From NCBI GenBank assembly GCA_041398905.1, contig JAWKTV010000006.1:248001-312000 (forward strand): 64,000 nucleotides of DNA, read 5' to 3'. This document shows positions 10,872 through 19,767 of this stretch, in pieces (positions within the stretch are counted from its first letter, which is position 1; every line of letters begins with the position of its first letter). The translations under genes and the position numbers were made by a program. This stretch comes from JAWKTV01 sp041398905. GTDB lineage: Bacteria; Planctomycetota; Planctomycetia; Planctomycetales; Planctomycetaceae. Below the pieces are notes generated by a model. The model did no database searches. It worked only from the letters and a program-made list of their open reading frames with translations, and was not told where the DNA came from.

Positions 10872-11811
10872 ATGGGACTGTTCGACAAACTTAAGGGAGC
10901 ACTGAAGAAGACCAAGGACGTGCTCCGCACAGACGTCCGTGACCTGTTCAAGGCGGGCGTGATCCTGGATGACGAAAAGCTCGAAGAGTTTCATCGCGGC
11001 CTGATCACCACCGACATGGGGGTCGTCGCCTCCGGAAAGATCGTCGACGAACTGCGGGACAAGTTCGGCGGACGAACGGTGCATCCGCAAGATATCTGGG
11101 GGGTCGTGAAATCGAACCTTAAGGAAATTCTACGAGGCAAAGGTGATTGCCGCTGGGACGTCAACGATCCGCTCTCGCCCCTCAACCTGCCCGAGCAGAA
11201 GCCGGCGGTGATCCTGGTCTGCGGCGTCAACGGCGTTGGCAAAACGACCTCCATCGCCAAGCTGGCGAGCTACTTGCAGAAGTCGGGCAAATCGGTGGTA
11301 CTCGCGGCGGGCGATACCTTTCGGGCCGCGGCGGTCGAGCAGCTCACGATGTGGGCCGGCCGGCTGGGCTGCGAGATCGTGCGCAGGAATCCGGAGCCGA
11401 CCCCGCAGCGGTCGCGTACGCCGGTGTCGATCGCGCGTCGAGCTGGGTGCCGACGTCGCCATCATCGACACCGCTGGTCGACTGCAGACCCACCAGAATC
11501 TGATGCAGGAACTGCAGAAGATTCACCGTGTGATCGCCAAAGGCTCCCCGGCGCCGCACGAAAGCCTGCTCGTCCTTGACGCCACCACTGGCCAGAACGG
11601 GCTCTCGCAGGCCACCAAGTTCTCGGAGGCGGCGGGTTGTACCGGCATCGTGCTCGCCAAGCTCGATGGAACCGCCAAAGGGGGTGTCGTCGTCGCCATC
11701 CGTCAGCAGATGGGCATTCCAGTCAAGTACGTCGGCGTCGGCGAGCAGATCGACGACCTGACCCTGTTTTCGCCAGACGAGTTCGTCGACGCCCTGATCG
11801 CCGAAAACTGA
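10872..11811 (+). CDS. ftsY: Signal recognition particle receptor FtsY, two frameshifts
   Basis: FtsY is the membrane-associated SRP receptor GTPase that delivers ribosome-nascent chain complexes to the Sec translocon. The N domain is MGLFDKLKGALKKTKDVL onward. The G domain shows GVNGVGKTTSIAKLA (G1), DTFRAAAVEQL (insertion box), DTAGRLQTHQNLM (G3), AKLDGTAKGG (G4, where most have TKLDGTAKGG) and the closing GVGEQIDDLTLFSPDEFVDAL. Between 11385 and 11445 the frame changes twice; the middle piece reads QESGADPAAVAYAGVDRA. Both are consistent with single missing bases. The reconstructed protein is about 312 residues and lacks the long acidic A domain seen in E. coli. ffh is not in this window. 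Confidence 0.92.
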
Positions 11812-12129
11812 GCCCTGTGACGAAGGGCCAAAGCGGCATCGCCCCCAAAGGAGCGGGCAACTGTGGAGCGAAAGCGTAACGCCTGCGACGATTCTGCCGG
11901 TGGATTGGCATGGGATCGCCCGAAGGTGTCCGCCGGCTGGGGTGAGTTGTGGACATCCGCGCCTCGATCGGCGTGAATAGCTCCGGCTGGTCGCGGCAGC
12001 ACCCGCCGTCCCACTTCGACCGATCAGGCACCACGGTGTTGGCGCGAGGTTTGCACCGATACCCCGGCACTCCGCCGCAGGATGCCTCCGATCAGTTCGC
12101 ATCGTCACTTCTCTCACAACGTTCGGCCC
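11812..12129. other. Intergenic region, nothing identified
   Basis: These 318 bases between ftsY and the next gene hold no ORF with a recognisable motif on either strand. A weak GCCCT/AGGGC stem follows the ftsY stop directly and could help end the transcript. No promoter for the downstream gene is convincing. Confidence 0.35.
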
Positions 12130-13656
12130 ATGCTGATGCATGCCCGCACACAGACCGCCTGCATCGCAGCGCTCAGCAGCCTGTTGTGGGTCGGGCTGTG
12201 CGCCGGGCAGAGTGTTCCGTACGGCGGACAAGGCATGTTGCCCGGCGATTGCGTGGCGGGCGTTGGCGACGGGCCGCTGCTGATCGCTCCCCCACGACAC
12301 AGTCCAGCGATCATCGAACCGTGGCCGGCACCCGGCCTGCGGGAATATTCAACCGACCGGATTTCGCCACTGCCCGGAACGCCGTCGCCCGCCCCCCCGT
12401 ATTGCAACTTTTGCTTCGAGGTCACCGAAGATTTTGCAAATCGCGTCCTCAGTCGGCAGGACTGCAATGATGGGCCGGTACGCGATTTCGTGCTTGGTGC
12501 CGAAGTCTTTGGTGAGCAGACGACGAAGACCCGGACTCGAGTCGACTTTCTTCCCTGCTCGCAAGCGGCGAAGCTGGAACTGAACCTCATGGGGCAGGTC
12601 CACAGTGCGACGGTCGGGGTCACACCCCAGGCACACGTCCAAACCGTCGGCCAGCATGAGTTCCGGATCACGAAGGAGATCGAGTTCGATGGCCAGATGA
12701 TTCGCACACGCTCACCAGCCGCATGGGTGACGCCATCTCAGCAGAATGTCGCGGCGGCGACGGCGGTCTCGGGCGTCCCCTTGCTGGGGCCGATCGTCAA
12801 CAACTTCGTGCTGCAAGCCGCGGAGACTCGCGAGCCCCAGGCACGACAAATCACCGCGGAGAAGATCACCCGACAGGCCGTTCCACGTTTCAATCAAGAA
12901 GTCGACAAGGGGCTCGCGCAGCTCAATCAGCAACTGGCGACGCGAGTCCGACCGACGTTGCAGCAGTGGCAGCTCATCCCGCAATCGCAGCAGCTCACCA
13001 GCCATGATCGAGCGATGCAGTGGCGGGTCACCCTAGGGAACTCCGCGGCAACCACCCCTCCACCGATGGATCGCAGCGGCGAGCCGCATGGCGAAGCGGG
13101 GATGCTTTGCCTGCACGAGTCGCTGCTCAACGGGTTGCTGGACCGTTTGCCGCTCGCAGGGGCCGAGGTGCCCGACGCCGCGATGGACGCGTGGTTCCAG
13201 TCGCTCGCGGCGGGAGAAGGACTGGCGGCCCTGGCCCGCAGTCGCGGCGACATCCGCCCCAATCTCGCGACGATCATCTTTGATCGCCGCGACCCGATTC
13301 GCTTCCGCTTCGACAGACGCCGGGCCGAGCTGGTCGTCCGCATCGGCATCCGCCCCGTCGCCGGTCCGGAGATCAACATTCAGGAGATCACCATTCCCTT
13401 TGAAGTGCGGGTAACGGCGGACCGCCTGGAATTCGTACCTGAAGAGGTCTCCATCGCGGCCGCCAACCCGCAGGCGCCCGAAGGAGTGCTCGACGACCCG
13501 GCACGGCAGGTCATACGCCGTGAAGTGCAGTCGCGGCTGCAGAGCCGCAGCGTTCCCCGGCACCTGCCGCTGTTCTTCGCACAAACGGAAGACGCGGCGG
13601 TCATGCTCCGCTCCGTCACCTTCGAGGACGGCTGGCTCACGCTGCGAGCGGACTAG
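12130..13656 (+). CDS. Large secreted protein of unknown function
   Basis: A 508-residue exported protein. The N-terminus MLMHARTQTACIAALSSLLW followed by VGLCAGQS looks like a signal peptide, so ATG 12130 is preferred over the upstream ATG 12082, which would bury it. The mature protein begins with a Pro/Gly-rich stretch to about residue 100. It continues with mixed alpha/beta sequence, including a Gln-rich helix (DKGLAQLNQQLATRV) near residue 265, and ends with a beta-rich domain (EINIQEITIPFEVRV, RLEFVPEEVSIA). Two Cys pairs near CNFCFEV and DFLPCSQ may form disulfides. The reading frame is intact and codon use matches neighbours. I do not recognise a domain; the protein resembles planctomycetal conserved exported proteins. 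Confidence 0.75.
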   Translation: MLMHARTQTACIAALSSLLWVGLCAGQSVPYGGQGMLPGDCVAGVGDGPLLIAPPRHSPAIIEPWPAPGLREYSTDRISPLPGTPSPAPPYCNFCFEVTEDFANRVLSRQDCNDGPVRDFVLGAEVFGEQTTKTRTRVDFLPCSQAAKLELNLMGQVHSATVGVTPQAHVQTVGQHEFRITKEIEFDGQMIRTRSPAAWVTPSQQNVAAATAVSGVPLLGPIVNNFVLQAAETREPQARQITAEKITRQAVPRFNQEVDKGLAQLNQQLATRVRPTLQQWQLIPQSQQLTSHDRAMQWRVTLGNSAATTPPPMDRSGEPHGEAGMLCLHESLLNGLLDRLPLAGAEVPDAAMDAWFQSLAAGEGLAALARSRGDIRPNLATIIFDRRDPIRFRFDRRRAELVVRIGIRPVAGPEINIQEITIPFEVRVTADRLEFVPEEVSIAAANPQAPEGVLDDPARQVIRREVQSRLQSRSVPRHLPLFFAQTEDAAVMLRSVTFEDGWLTLRAD

Positions 13657-13713
13657 CGAGGTCGCCACCCGCAGGGATGACAGGGTCAGTCCGCCCGCAG
13701 CCGCCGCGGACGC

Positions 13714-14853
13714 TCACTTCGTCGACTCGTGCTCCCCAGACGCCTGCGATCCAGGCACTTGCGACCGTGGTTCTTGTGTACCCAGTTCCTGCTTCTCCGG
13801 CTCGCGTGTCGATGCGGGTGCCACTGCCGACGCCGCTGCCTGTGCCGCTGACAACTCCGGTGCTCCGTCGGAACTGCGGCGATTCACCGGGATCGACAGG
13901 TACATCCTCCACAGGCCCAGCAGCACGAGCAGGCCCACCACAAACATGCCGCCGAGGATCGCCAGCCCCTCGGCGTCTCCAAACAGCCGGCGGAGTGCGA
14001 ACGTCGACTTACTGATCGGAGCACCGCGATCACTGGCGATGTTGAGTTCAAACATCCAGATCGCCCGCCAACCGAATAGCACCAGCAGGGTCGCCAGCGC
14101 AAGGAACGGACCGTAGGGCACGTAGGTGCGACTGGAAACGACCCGAACCAGAACGCCAATCAGCACGGCGCACACGGGCGCGATCAGGAACGCGATGATC
14201 ACCGGTTGCCAGCCGATGAACGCTCCGATCATCGCCATCAGCGTGACGTCGCCAAAACCCAGCGCTTCCTGGCCGAGCAACATCGATGCGCCGACTCGCG
14301 CCAGCCACACGATGCCTCCGCCGACCACGAGGCCCGTCCCGCTCCAGGCCAGGCCATGCAGCCGCGGATACTCGGCAAGCCAGCCGGGAATGTATGGCCC
14401 CTGCAGTTGCGGAACCTCGGCGTTCCAGTCGACCCAGATGTGGACGAGTTGCAGTTCCCCCAGCAGCGTCGCCCCCACCAGTGCCAGCAGCATGCCGTTG
14501 ACCGTCGTGGAATCGAGGATGTAGTACGTCCTCAAATCCGTCGCACTGGCGACGGCGAGCAGCGTGATGAGCAGCGAATGGAACGTCGGTCGCAGCAGCC
14601 AGGACCACTCGCCGGGCATCACCTCGGGGGTCTGTTGCCAGCCCCGCGTCAAACAGCCCCACGTCAACAGCATCGCCAGTCCGCCCGCGCAGGCTCCCCA
14701 GCCGAACGGCGCGAATCCCGGACGAGTCTCACAGGCCCGGAGGCCCCGCCGGGTCAACCAGCAGGTGAGCAGCAGTGCCAGCACCCCGTTGGCGATGGCC
14801 GGGGCCAGCGAGGGGCTACCAGGGATGGCGTCGACAATCTGGGAGACGCTCAT
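13714..14853 (-). CDS. Type IV prepilin peptidase-like (A24 aspartyl protease)
   Basis: A 379-residue membrane protease of the A24 family, which cleaves the leader of type IV pilin-like proteins. The two catalytic aspartates are Asp106 (ASATDLRTYYI) and Asp202 (ALGFGDVTLMAMIG). In the second motif Thr replaces the usual Lys of GxGDxKL. About eight TM helices are visible. The N-terminal methylase domain and its CxxC zinc motifs are missing. Start at 14853 (MSVSQIVDAIPG) puts a TM helix soon after the start; the in-frame ATG at 14937 is less likely. The last 40 residues are a hydrophilic low-complexity tail rich in Gln, Glu, Ser and Pro. No pilin or pilus assembly genes are nearby. Confidence 0.82.
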   Translation of the reverse strand: MSVSQIVDAIPGSPSLAPAIANGVLALLLTCWLTRRGLRACETRPGFAPFGWGACAGGLAMLLTWGCLTRGWQQTPEVMPGEWSWLLRPTFHSLLITLLAVASATDLRTYYILDSTTVNGMLLALVGATLLGELQLVHIWVDWNAEVPQLQGPYIPGWLAEYPRLHGLAWSGTGLVVGGGIVWLARVGASMLLGQEALGFGDVTLMAMIGAFIGWQPVIIAFLIAPVCAVLIGVLVRVVSSRTYVPYGPFLALATLLVLFGWRAIWMFELNIASDRGAPISKSTFALRRLFGDAEGLAILGGMFVVGLLVLLGLWRMYLSIPVNRRSSDGAPELSAAQAAASAVAPASTREPEKQELGTQEPRSQVPGSQASGEHESTK

Positions 14854-15009
14854 CGCCGCTGTAACCCATTCATGCGATGACTTCGCGGGCCACGAAGCGA
14901 GATATCGGCCAGACCGCCCGGCGCACTGGCCGCCCAACGTCCCGATGCACTTCGAGCTTCGTTCGCCGATGCGGCTGGCATCGCTGCGCGTTCGCGTGAC
15001 ATGCGGATG

Positions 15010-15951
15010 TCAAACCGCCTTCTTCGCCGGCGGGGCGTTGCGGCTGCCAGCGGACTCACGAGTCGCATTCGATTTCTCCGCCAGTCCCTCCGACGAAACA
15101 TGTTCGACGACGCTTTGCGCCAGTTGATCCATCTCGAGCACCAGTGAGTCGACGCGACCCGAGAGGTACATGTAGGAGATCAGCGAGGGAATGGCGATCA
15201 CCAGTCCCGCGGCGGTCGTCACCAGTGCGAGAGCGATGCCCGAAGCCAACTGAGCGGTGTTTCCCATCCGTCCCGCGGCGGCGATGTCGTTAAACGATTG
15301 CAGCATCCCCCAGACTGTACCCAGCAGTCCGATGAGCGGTGTAATGGTCGCCACACCGTTGATGACCCGCAGATGTTTGCGGAGTGAACTGACCTGTCGC
15401 TCGCCGCCGTCGATGATCGCCTGCTCGACTTCTACGCTCGGTTTATCCCATTTGCGGACACCGTGCGCGAAGACGTGAGCCACCGGGCTATCGTTGCGAA
15501 CGCAGATCTCCAGAGCTTCGTCGCGATTGAGTTCCCCTTCCTGCAGCAGCTTGAGAAAGCGTTGCACGAACGGCTTCGGTATCACTCGCCCCTGCCGCAG
15601 CACTACCAGCCGCTCGGTGGTGAACCACAAGGCGATGAGCGTCGCGATGGCGAACGGGGTGATCCAGTATCCAAGCGCTCGCACGATCTGCACGACGCTG
15701 CGTGGCAGTTTGCCGCCCAGCCCGTCGTCGGGCTCCGCCGAGTCGGACGGTGCTGCGTCAGGTGACGCGGTGCCAGGCGGCGGAGCAGATGGCGGCGGCA
15801 CAACGTCCGGCGACGCTGCCGAGCCGGTCGATGTCGGCGGAGACGACTGACCACGCACGCTTCCCGGCGTCACGAGCACGACAATCGTGCAGATGACGAC
15901 CGCACCAACCACCGCGAGCATCCTTGCGGCAAGCATGTTCACAATCTCCAT
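15010..15951 (-). CDS. MotA/TolQ/ExbB proton channel family protein
   Basis: A 313-residue inner-membrane protein of the ExbB/TolQ family, which uses the proton motive force with an ExbD/TolR partner to energise outer-membrane transport or stability. It starts with a hydrophobic leader (MLAARMLAVVGAVVICTIVV), followed by a Pro/Ser/Ala-rich linker of about 60 residues. Then come three TM helices: YWITPFAIATLIALWF, INGVATITPLIGLLGTVWGM and IALALVTTAAGLVIAIPSLI, the last two typical of the channel core. ATG 15951 is chosen so that the leader is N-terminal. No exbD/tolR or tonB gene is adjacent, since the next gene on this strand is the prepilin peptidase. The C-terminal 25 residues are hydrophilic. 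Confidence 0.85.
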   Translation of the reverse strand: MEIVNMLAARMLAVVGAVVICTIVVLVTPGSVRGQSSPPTSTGSAASPDVVPPPSAPPPGTASPDAAPSDSAEPDDGLGGKLPRSVVQIVRALGYWITPFAIATLIALWFTTERLVVLRQGRVIPKPFVQRFLKLLQEGELNRDEALEICVRNDSPVAHVFAHGVRKWDKPSVEVEQAIIDGGERQVSSLRKHLRVINGVATITPLIGLLGTVWGMLQSFNDIAAAGRMGNTAQLASGIALALVTTAAGLVIAIPSLISYMYLSGRVDSLVLEMDQLAQSVVEHVSSEGLAEKSNATRESAGSRNAPPAKKAV

Positions 15952-16375
15952 TCGATCAATCGCATCGGGCGACGTTGGACGGTCGTCAATTCGAGCGACT
16001 ACGGGGCCATCTGAGTGACGGCTCACAGTCGACATTGCCGGCCGGGTCACGGACCGCAGGCCCATCACCCCGAAACGGTTGAGTCATCCCCATCCCGCTC
16101 GCAATGACCGGCCAAAGCAGAATGATATCAACGCCCGTCGGGGAAATCATCGTCAATCAGCCGGGTTGCAAGGTGTGTGTGGTCGCAGGCTGAAGGCGAT
16201 CCTCGGCTTCAATCGAGACACAGATCCCGTGTTCATGCCGGCGTTCCGCACAGGTGATCCCCGCTCCATGTCGACATGCCCGCGACAAGTCGCCGCAGGT
16301 TGCTTTTCATTCGCCGGGAGAACTCATTACAACAGGGGCCGATACGTTTTCGCGACCAATGACGAGAGAATCTCC
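15952..16375. other. Divergent intergenic region, nothing identified
   Basis: This 424-base region separates the ExbB-like gene (-) from the secreted esterase (+). The esterase frame stays open back to 16079, but the sequence there is Arg/Pro-rich without motifs and a good signal peptide begins only at 16376. I saw no clear promoter or operator. Confidence 0.35.
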
Positions 16376-18349
16376 ATGCGGTTTCCAATCCTGCGTACCG
16401 GGTTGTGTCTGGCCGGGCTGCTGCTGTGTGTGAGCGACGCGGCGCTCTCGGCCGATGGGCCGTTCTTGCATCCCCTGTTCAGCGATCATGCGGTGCTGCA
16501 GCGCGGGATTGAAGTCCCTGTGTGGGGCTGGACCGCCCCGGGTGCGGATGTCCGCGTGACGATGCAGGGGAAGTCGGTGCATGCGAAGGCCGACGAGAGC
16601 GGTCGCTGGCTGGCGAAGCTGCCACCGCTGGTCGCCGGGGGACCGTTCCAGATGGATGTGGTCGGCCCGCAAACGGTGCATCTGAAAGATGTGCTGGTGG
16701 GTGAGGTCTGGATCTGCTCCGGACAGTCGAACATGGAGTGGCCGGTCACCGCCTCGAACGACGCCGAAAACGAAGTCAAGAAGGCGCTTCACCCCCGCAT
16801 CCGGCTGTTCACTGTCCCGAAGAAGATTTCGCTCGAACCGCAGTCGCTCGTCGAGTCGAGCTGGCAGCTCTGTACACCAGAGACGATCGGGAATTTCTCG
16901 GCCGTCGGTTTCTACTTCGGTCGCGAGTTGCAGCCCAAGATAGACCTGCCCGTCGGGCTGATCCATACCTCGTGGGGCGGGACTGTCGCCGAGGCCTGGA
17001 CGAGCGGCACGGCGTTGAACGCGATGCCCGACTTCCAGCCCGCCGTTGCACAGGTCCAGCAACAGGCCGAACAACAGAAGGCCGGAGCCACGGGTACCCT
17101 CGAAGAACAGATGGCCAAATGGTGGACCGACAACGACCCCGGCTCGAAGCCGGACGCCAACTGGCACGCAATCGATGTCCCGGCGGAAGGCTGGCAAGCG
17201 ATGAACCTGCCGGCCGCCTGGGAGTCGGCGGGCCTCGACGGCTTTGATGGAATTGTCTGGTTCCGCAAGTCGGTCGAACTCCCGGCTGAGCTGGCGGGCA
17301 AGACGGCCACCCTGGAACTCGGCCCGATCGACGATCGGGACGACACCTTCTTCAACGGCCAACGTGTTGGCGGCCAGAATGTCTGGACAGCCCCCCGCAC
17401 TTTCCCGATCCCGGCGGGGCAGCTCAAGGTAGGGGCCAACATCATCGCTGTCCGCGTGCTCGACACCGGCGGCGGAGGCGGCATTTACGGTCAGCCGGAG
17501 CAACTGCGGCTCGTCATTCCCGTCCAGGAGGGGGTCGCCGAGGAGAAGGTGATCCCGCTGGCGGGAGAGTGGCAGTACCGGGCCAGCACCCCGATCGCAC
17601 AACTTCCGCCCGTCCCGCAGTCGGCCGGACAGAATCCCAACGTCGCCACGGTGCTGTACAATGGCATGGTCGCTCCCCTGGAGCCATACGGCGTTCGGGG
17701 CGCGATCTGGTATCAGGGGGAAAGCAACGCGGGCCGCGCCGAGCAGTACGCGACGCTGCTGCCGACGCTGATTGGCGATTGGCGGAACCGCTTCGCCTCG
17801 CCAGGGTTCGACTTCATGATCGTGCAGCTCGCCAACTTCATGGCGGTACAAACCACGCCCGTCGAGAACGGCTGGGCGGATTTGCGTGATGCGCAGGCCC
17901 GTACTGCGAAGGCCGACCCGCGGGTCGGCCTCGCGGTCATTACTGACATCGGCGACGCGGCGGACATTCACCCCCGCAACAAGCAGGACGTCGGCAAGCG
18001 GCTCGCCCTGCAGGCACTGGCGATCAGTTACGGCAAGACGGACATCGTTCCCGCCGGTCCCGAGTTCGCCGAGGTGACCCGCGATGGTGCCAATCTTCGC
18101 GTCAAGTTCCTCCATGCCGACGGACTGGAAGCCAAGGGGGGCGAGCTGAAGGGCTTCGCCATCGCCGGTGCCGATGGCAACTTCGTCTGGGCGAAAGGGA
18201 CGATTGAAGGCGACACCGTCGTGCTGAACGCCGCCGAAGGTCCCGAGCCCACGATGGTGAAGTACAACTGGGCGAATAACCCCATTGGCAATCTGTTCAA
18301 CGGGGCCAAACTGCCCGCCGCCCCGTTTCAGGCCAGCGTGGCCCAGTAG
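16376..18349 (+). CDS. Secreted sialate O-acetylesterase-like SGNH hydrolase
   Basis: A 657-residue secreted esterase of the SIAE-like family (carbohydrate esterase), which removes O-acetyl groups from sugars or polysaccharides. The signal peptide is MRFPILRTGLCLAGLLLCVS to about ADG28. The SGNH blocks are CSGQSNMEWPV (Ser118), a Gly block at IHTSWGGTVAEAW, GAIWYQGESN (block III) and DIHPRNKQDVGKRLA (catalytic Asp/His). Between them, residues about 255-400 form an inserted jelly-roll like that of sulfatase-associated beta-galactosidase domains (GIVWFRKSVELP, LGPIDDRDDTFFNG). The frame is intact. ATG 16376 is chosen for the signal peptide. It sits alone, downstream of a divergent region and upstream of a strong hairpin. 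Confidence 0.88.
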   Translation: MRFPILRTGLCLAGLLLCVSDAALSADGPFLHPLFSDHAVLQRGIEVPVWGWTAPGADVRVTMQGKSVHAKADESGRWLAKLPPLVAGGPFQMDVVGPQTVHLKDVLVGEVWICSGQSNMEWPVTASNDAENEVKKALHPRIRLFTVPKKISLEPQSLVESSWQLCTPETIGNFSAVGFYFGRELQPKIDLPVGLIHTSWGGTVAEAWTSGTALNAMPDFQPAVAQVQQQAEQQKAGATGTLEEQMAKWWTDNDPGSKPDANWHAIDVPAEGWQAMNLPAAWESAGLDGFDGIVWFRKSVELPAELAGKTATLELGPIDDRDDTFFNGQRVGGQNVWTAPRTFPIPAGQLKVGANIIAVRVLDTGGGGGIYGQPEQLRLVIPVQEGVAEEKVIPLAGEWQYRASTPIAQLPPVPQSAGQNPNVATVLYNGMVAPLEPYGVRGAIWYQGESNAGRAEQYATLLPTLIGDWRNRFASPGFDFMIVQLANFMAVQTTPVENGWADLRDAQARTAKADPRVGLAVITDIGDAADIHPRNKQDVGKRLALQALAISYGKTDIVPAGPEFAEVTRDGANLRVKFLHADGLEAKGGELKGFAIAGADGNFVWAKGTIEGDTVVLNAAEGPEPTMVKYNWANNPIGNLFNGAKLPAAPFQASVAQ

Positions 18350-18376
18350 CCGGCGGGGCTGCCTTCGGGCGAACGG

Positions 18377-18402
18377 CCGGGTCGGTCCTCCGCTCGACCC
18401 GG
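18377..18402. terminator. Hairpin after the esterase gene
   Basis: CCGGGTCG and CGACCCGG form a perfect 8-bp stem with a 10-base loop, 27 bases past the esterase stop codon. There is no U tract, so intrinsic termination is only a suggestion. Confidence 0.4.
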
Positions 18403-18533
18403 CGGCGCCAAGCCCGAGTCGGCGGCGTCATGCGTCGGCCTTCGACCACGGGCCCTCTACAGCGAATGTCCTGGATGGCTGCGGTACGGCGGCGGAGTGG
18501 TCACTGGTCGAATCCAGTCAGGAGCGAACGGTC

Positions 18534-19723
18534 TTGTCGAACGAGCTTCTCGAAGCCGCACGATCCGCGATGGACGCGGGCGGACTGGTCGCGCTCACGC
18601 TCTCCCGCCCGTGCGCAGGCTGCGCGGTGCCGCTGCGACAGACCGCAAGGCCGGTCGAGATTCGCGGCGTCACAAAGCAGCAGTGGAGTTGGCGGGAAGG
18701 CCCCTGCGAGATGCACGCCAACTACACCGGCGAAGAGTCGTTCGCCCGGCTGTCGGAGCTGTTCCCATCACAGTATCGCAACGTGCATCTGCGGACGGTC
18801 GACACGGAGATCGAGGCGCGGACAACCAGCGCGGCGAACTGCGACTGACTCGCCGGGCGGTGGCGGGCGCCGGTGGTGACGACGCACGATCGCAAGAAAC
18901 GCCACCCGATTCGGAAGGCGAAGCGTGTCCGTTCCTTGCGGAGATCGGCGTCATGACGGCCGATGGCACGGTGCGGGCGAAGCAACAGCACAAGTTTCGG
19001 CAGATCAACCGCTACCTCGAGTTCATCGACGACGTGCTGCCTGACCTGCCCCCGGAAGGACCGCTATCAATCGTGGATTGCGGGTGCGGCAAGAGCGGAT
19101 TGACGTTCGCACTGCATCACCATTTGACCGTGAACCACGGCCGCGAGGTCCGCGCCGTCGGTCTTGATCGCGAGTCGCAGGTGATTGATCGCTGTCGCAA
19201 CCTTTCGCGACGGCTGGAACTGTCTGGTTTGACGTTCCTGCAGGGCGATATCGCCGACTACCAGCCGGCGGGACGAGTCGACATGGTGGTCTCACTGCAC
19301 GCCTGCGACACCGCGACCGATGCCGCGCTGGCTCAGGCGGTCCGCTGGGAGGCCGACGTGATACTCGCGGTTCCCTGTTGCCAGCACGAGGTCGCTCCGC
19401 AGTTGACCGCCAACGCGCTGGCGGGGCTGTTGCGGTTTGGACTGCTGAAGGAACGCTTCGCGGCGGACATCACCGACGCGCTGCGGGCGAACCTGCTTGA
19501 AGCCGTTGGCTACAAGTCGCAAATCGTGGAATTTATCGAACTCGAACATACCCCCAAGAATCTGCTGATTCGGGCCGTCAAGCGGCGACTTCGAAACCAC
19601 CGCCCAGCAGCCTGTCCCCATGAAGTCGATCGAACGATACGAACAACTCAAACAAACGGTGGGCATCACCACGTCGCGCTGGAACGCGCCCTCGGCGATC
19701 GCCTCCCGTCGATGAACGGCTGA
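18534..19723 (+). CDS. Class I SAM-dependent methyltransferase (Trm13/METTL25-like), frameshifted
   Basis: A methyltransferase of the Methyltransf_32 type. The SAM-binding motif I is LSIVDCGCGKSGLTFALHHH, motif II is VGLDRES, and the conserved VSLHACDTATD and VPCCQHE segments mark the family, which includes rRNA or tRNA modifiers. The N-terminal part (SNELLEAARSAMDAG, ALTLSRPCAGCAVPLRQTAR) is in another frame, so one change near 18835-18850 joins the two. Further changes near 19590 and 19670 give the C-terminal RYEQLKQTVGI and ALGDRLPS. TTG 18534 is the likely start, since AGGAG lies about ten bases upstream and SNELLEAA begins the conserved part. Length is about 396 residues. The substrate is unknown. 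Confidence 0.7.
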
Positions 19724-19767
19724 CGAGCTGAACCTGTCCGGCGATGAGGCGTCTGACCAGCGGGAGT

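Noticed and set aside
16079..16375. Extended N-terminus of the secreted esterase
   Set aside because: In-frame but Arg/Pro-rich and without motifs, and it would bury the signal peptide at 16376.
16307..18115. Minus-strand ORF of about 600 residues opposite the esterase
   Set aside because: Its translation is rich in His, Arg, Asp and Gln without a recognisable motif; the plus-strand esterase has all four SGNH blocks.
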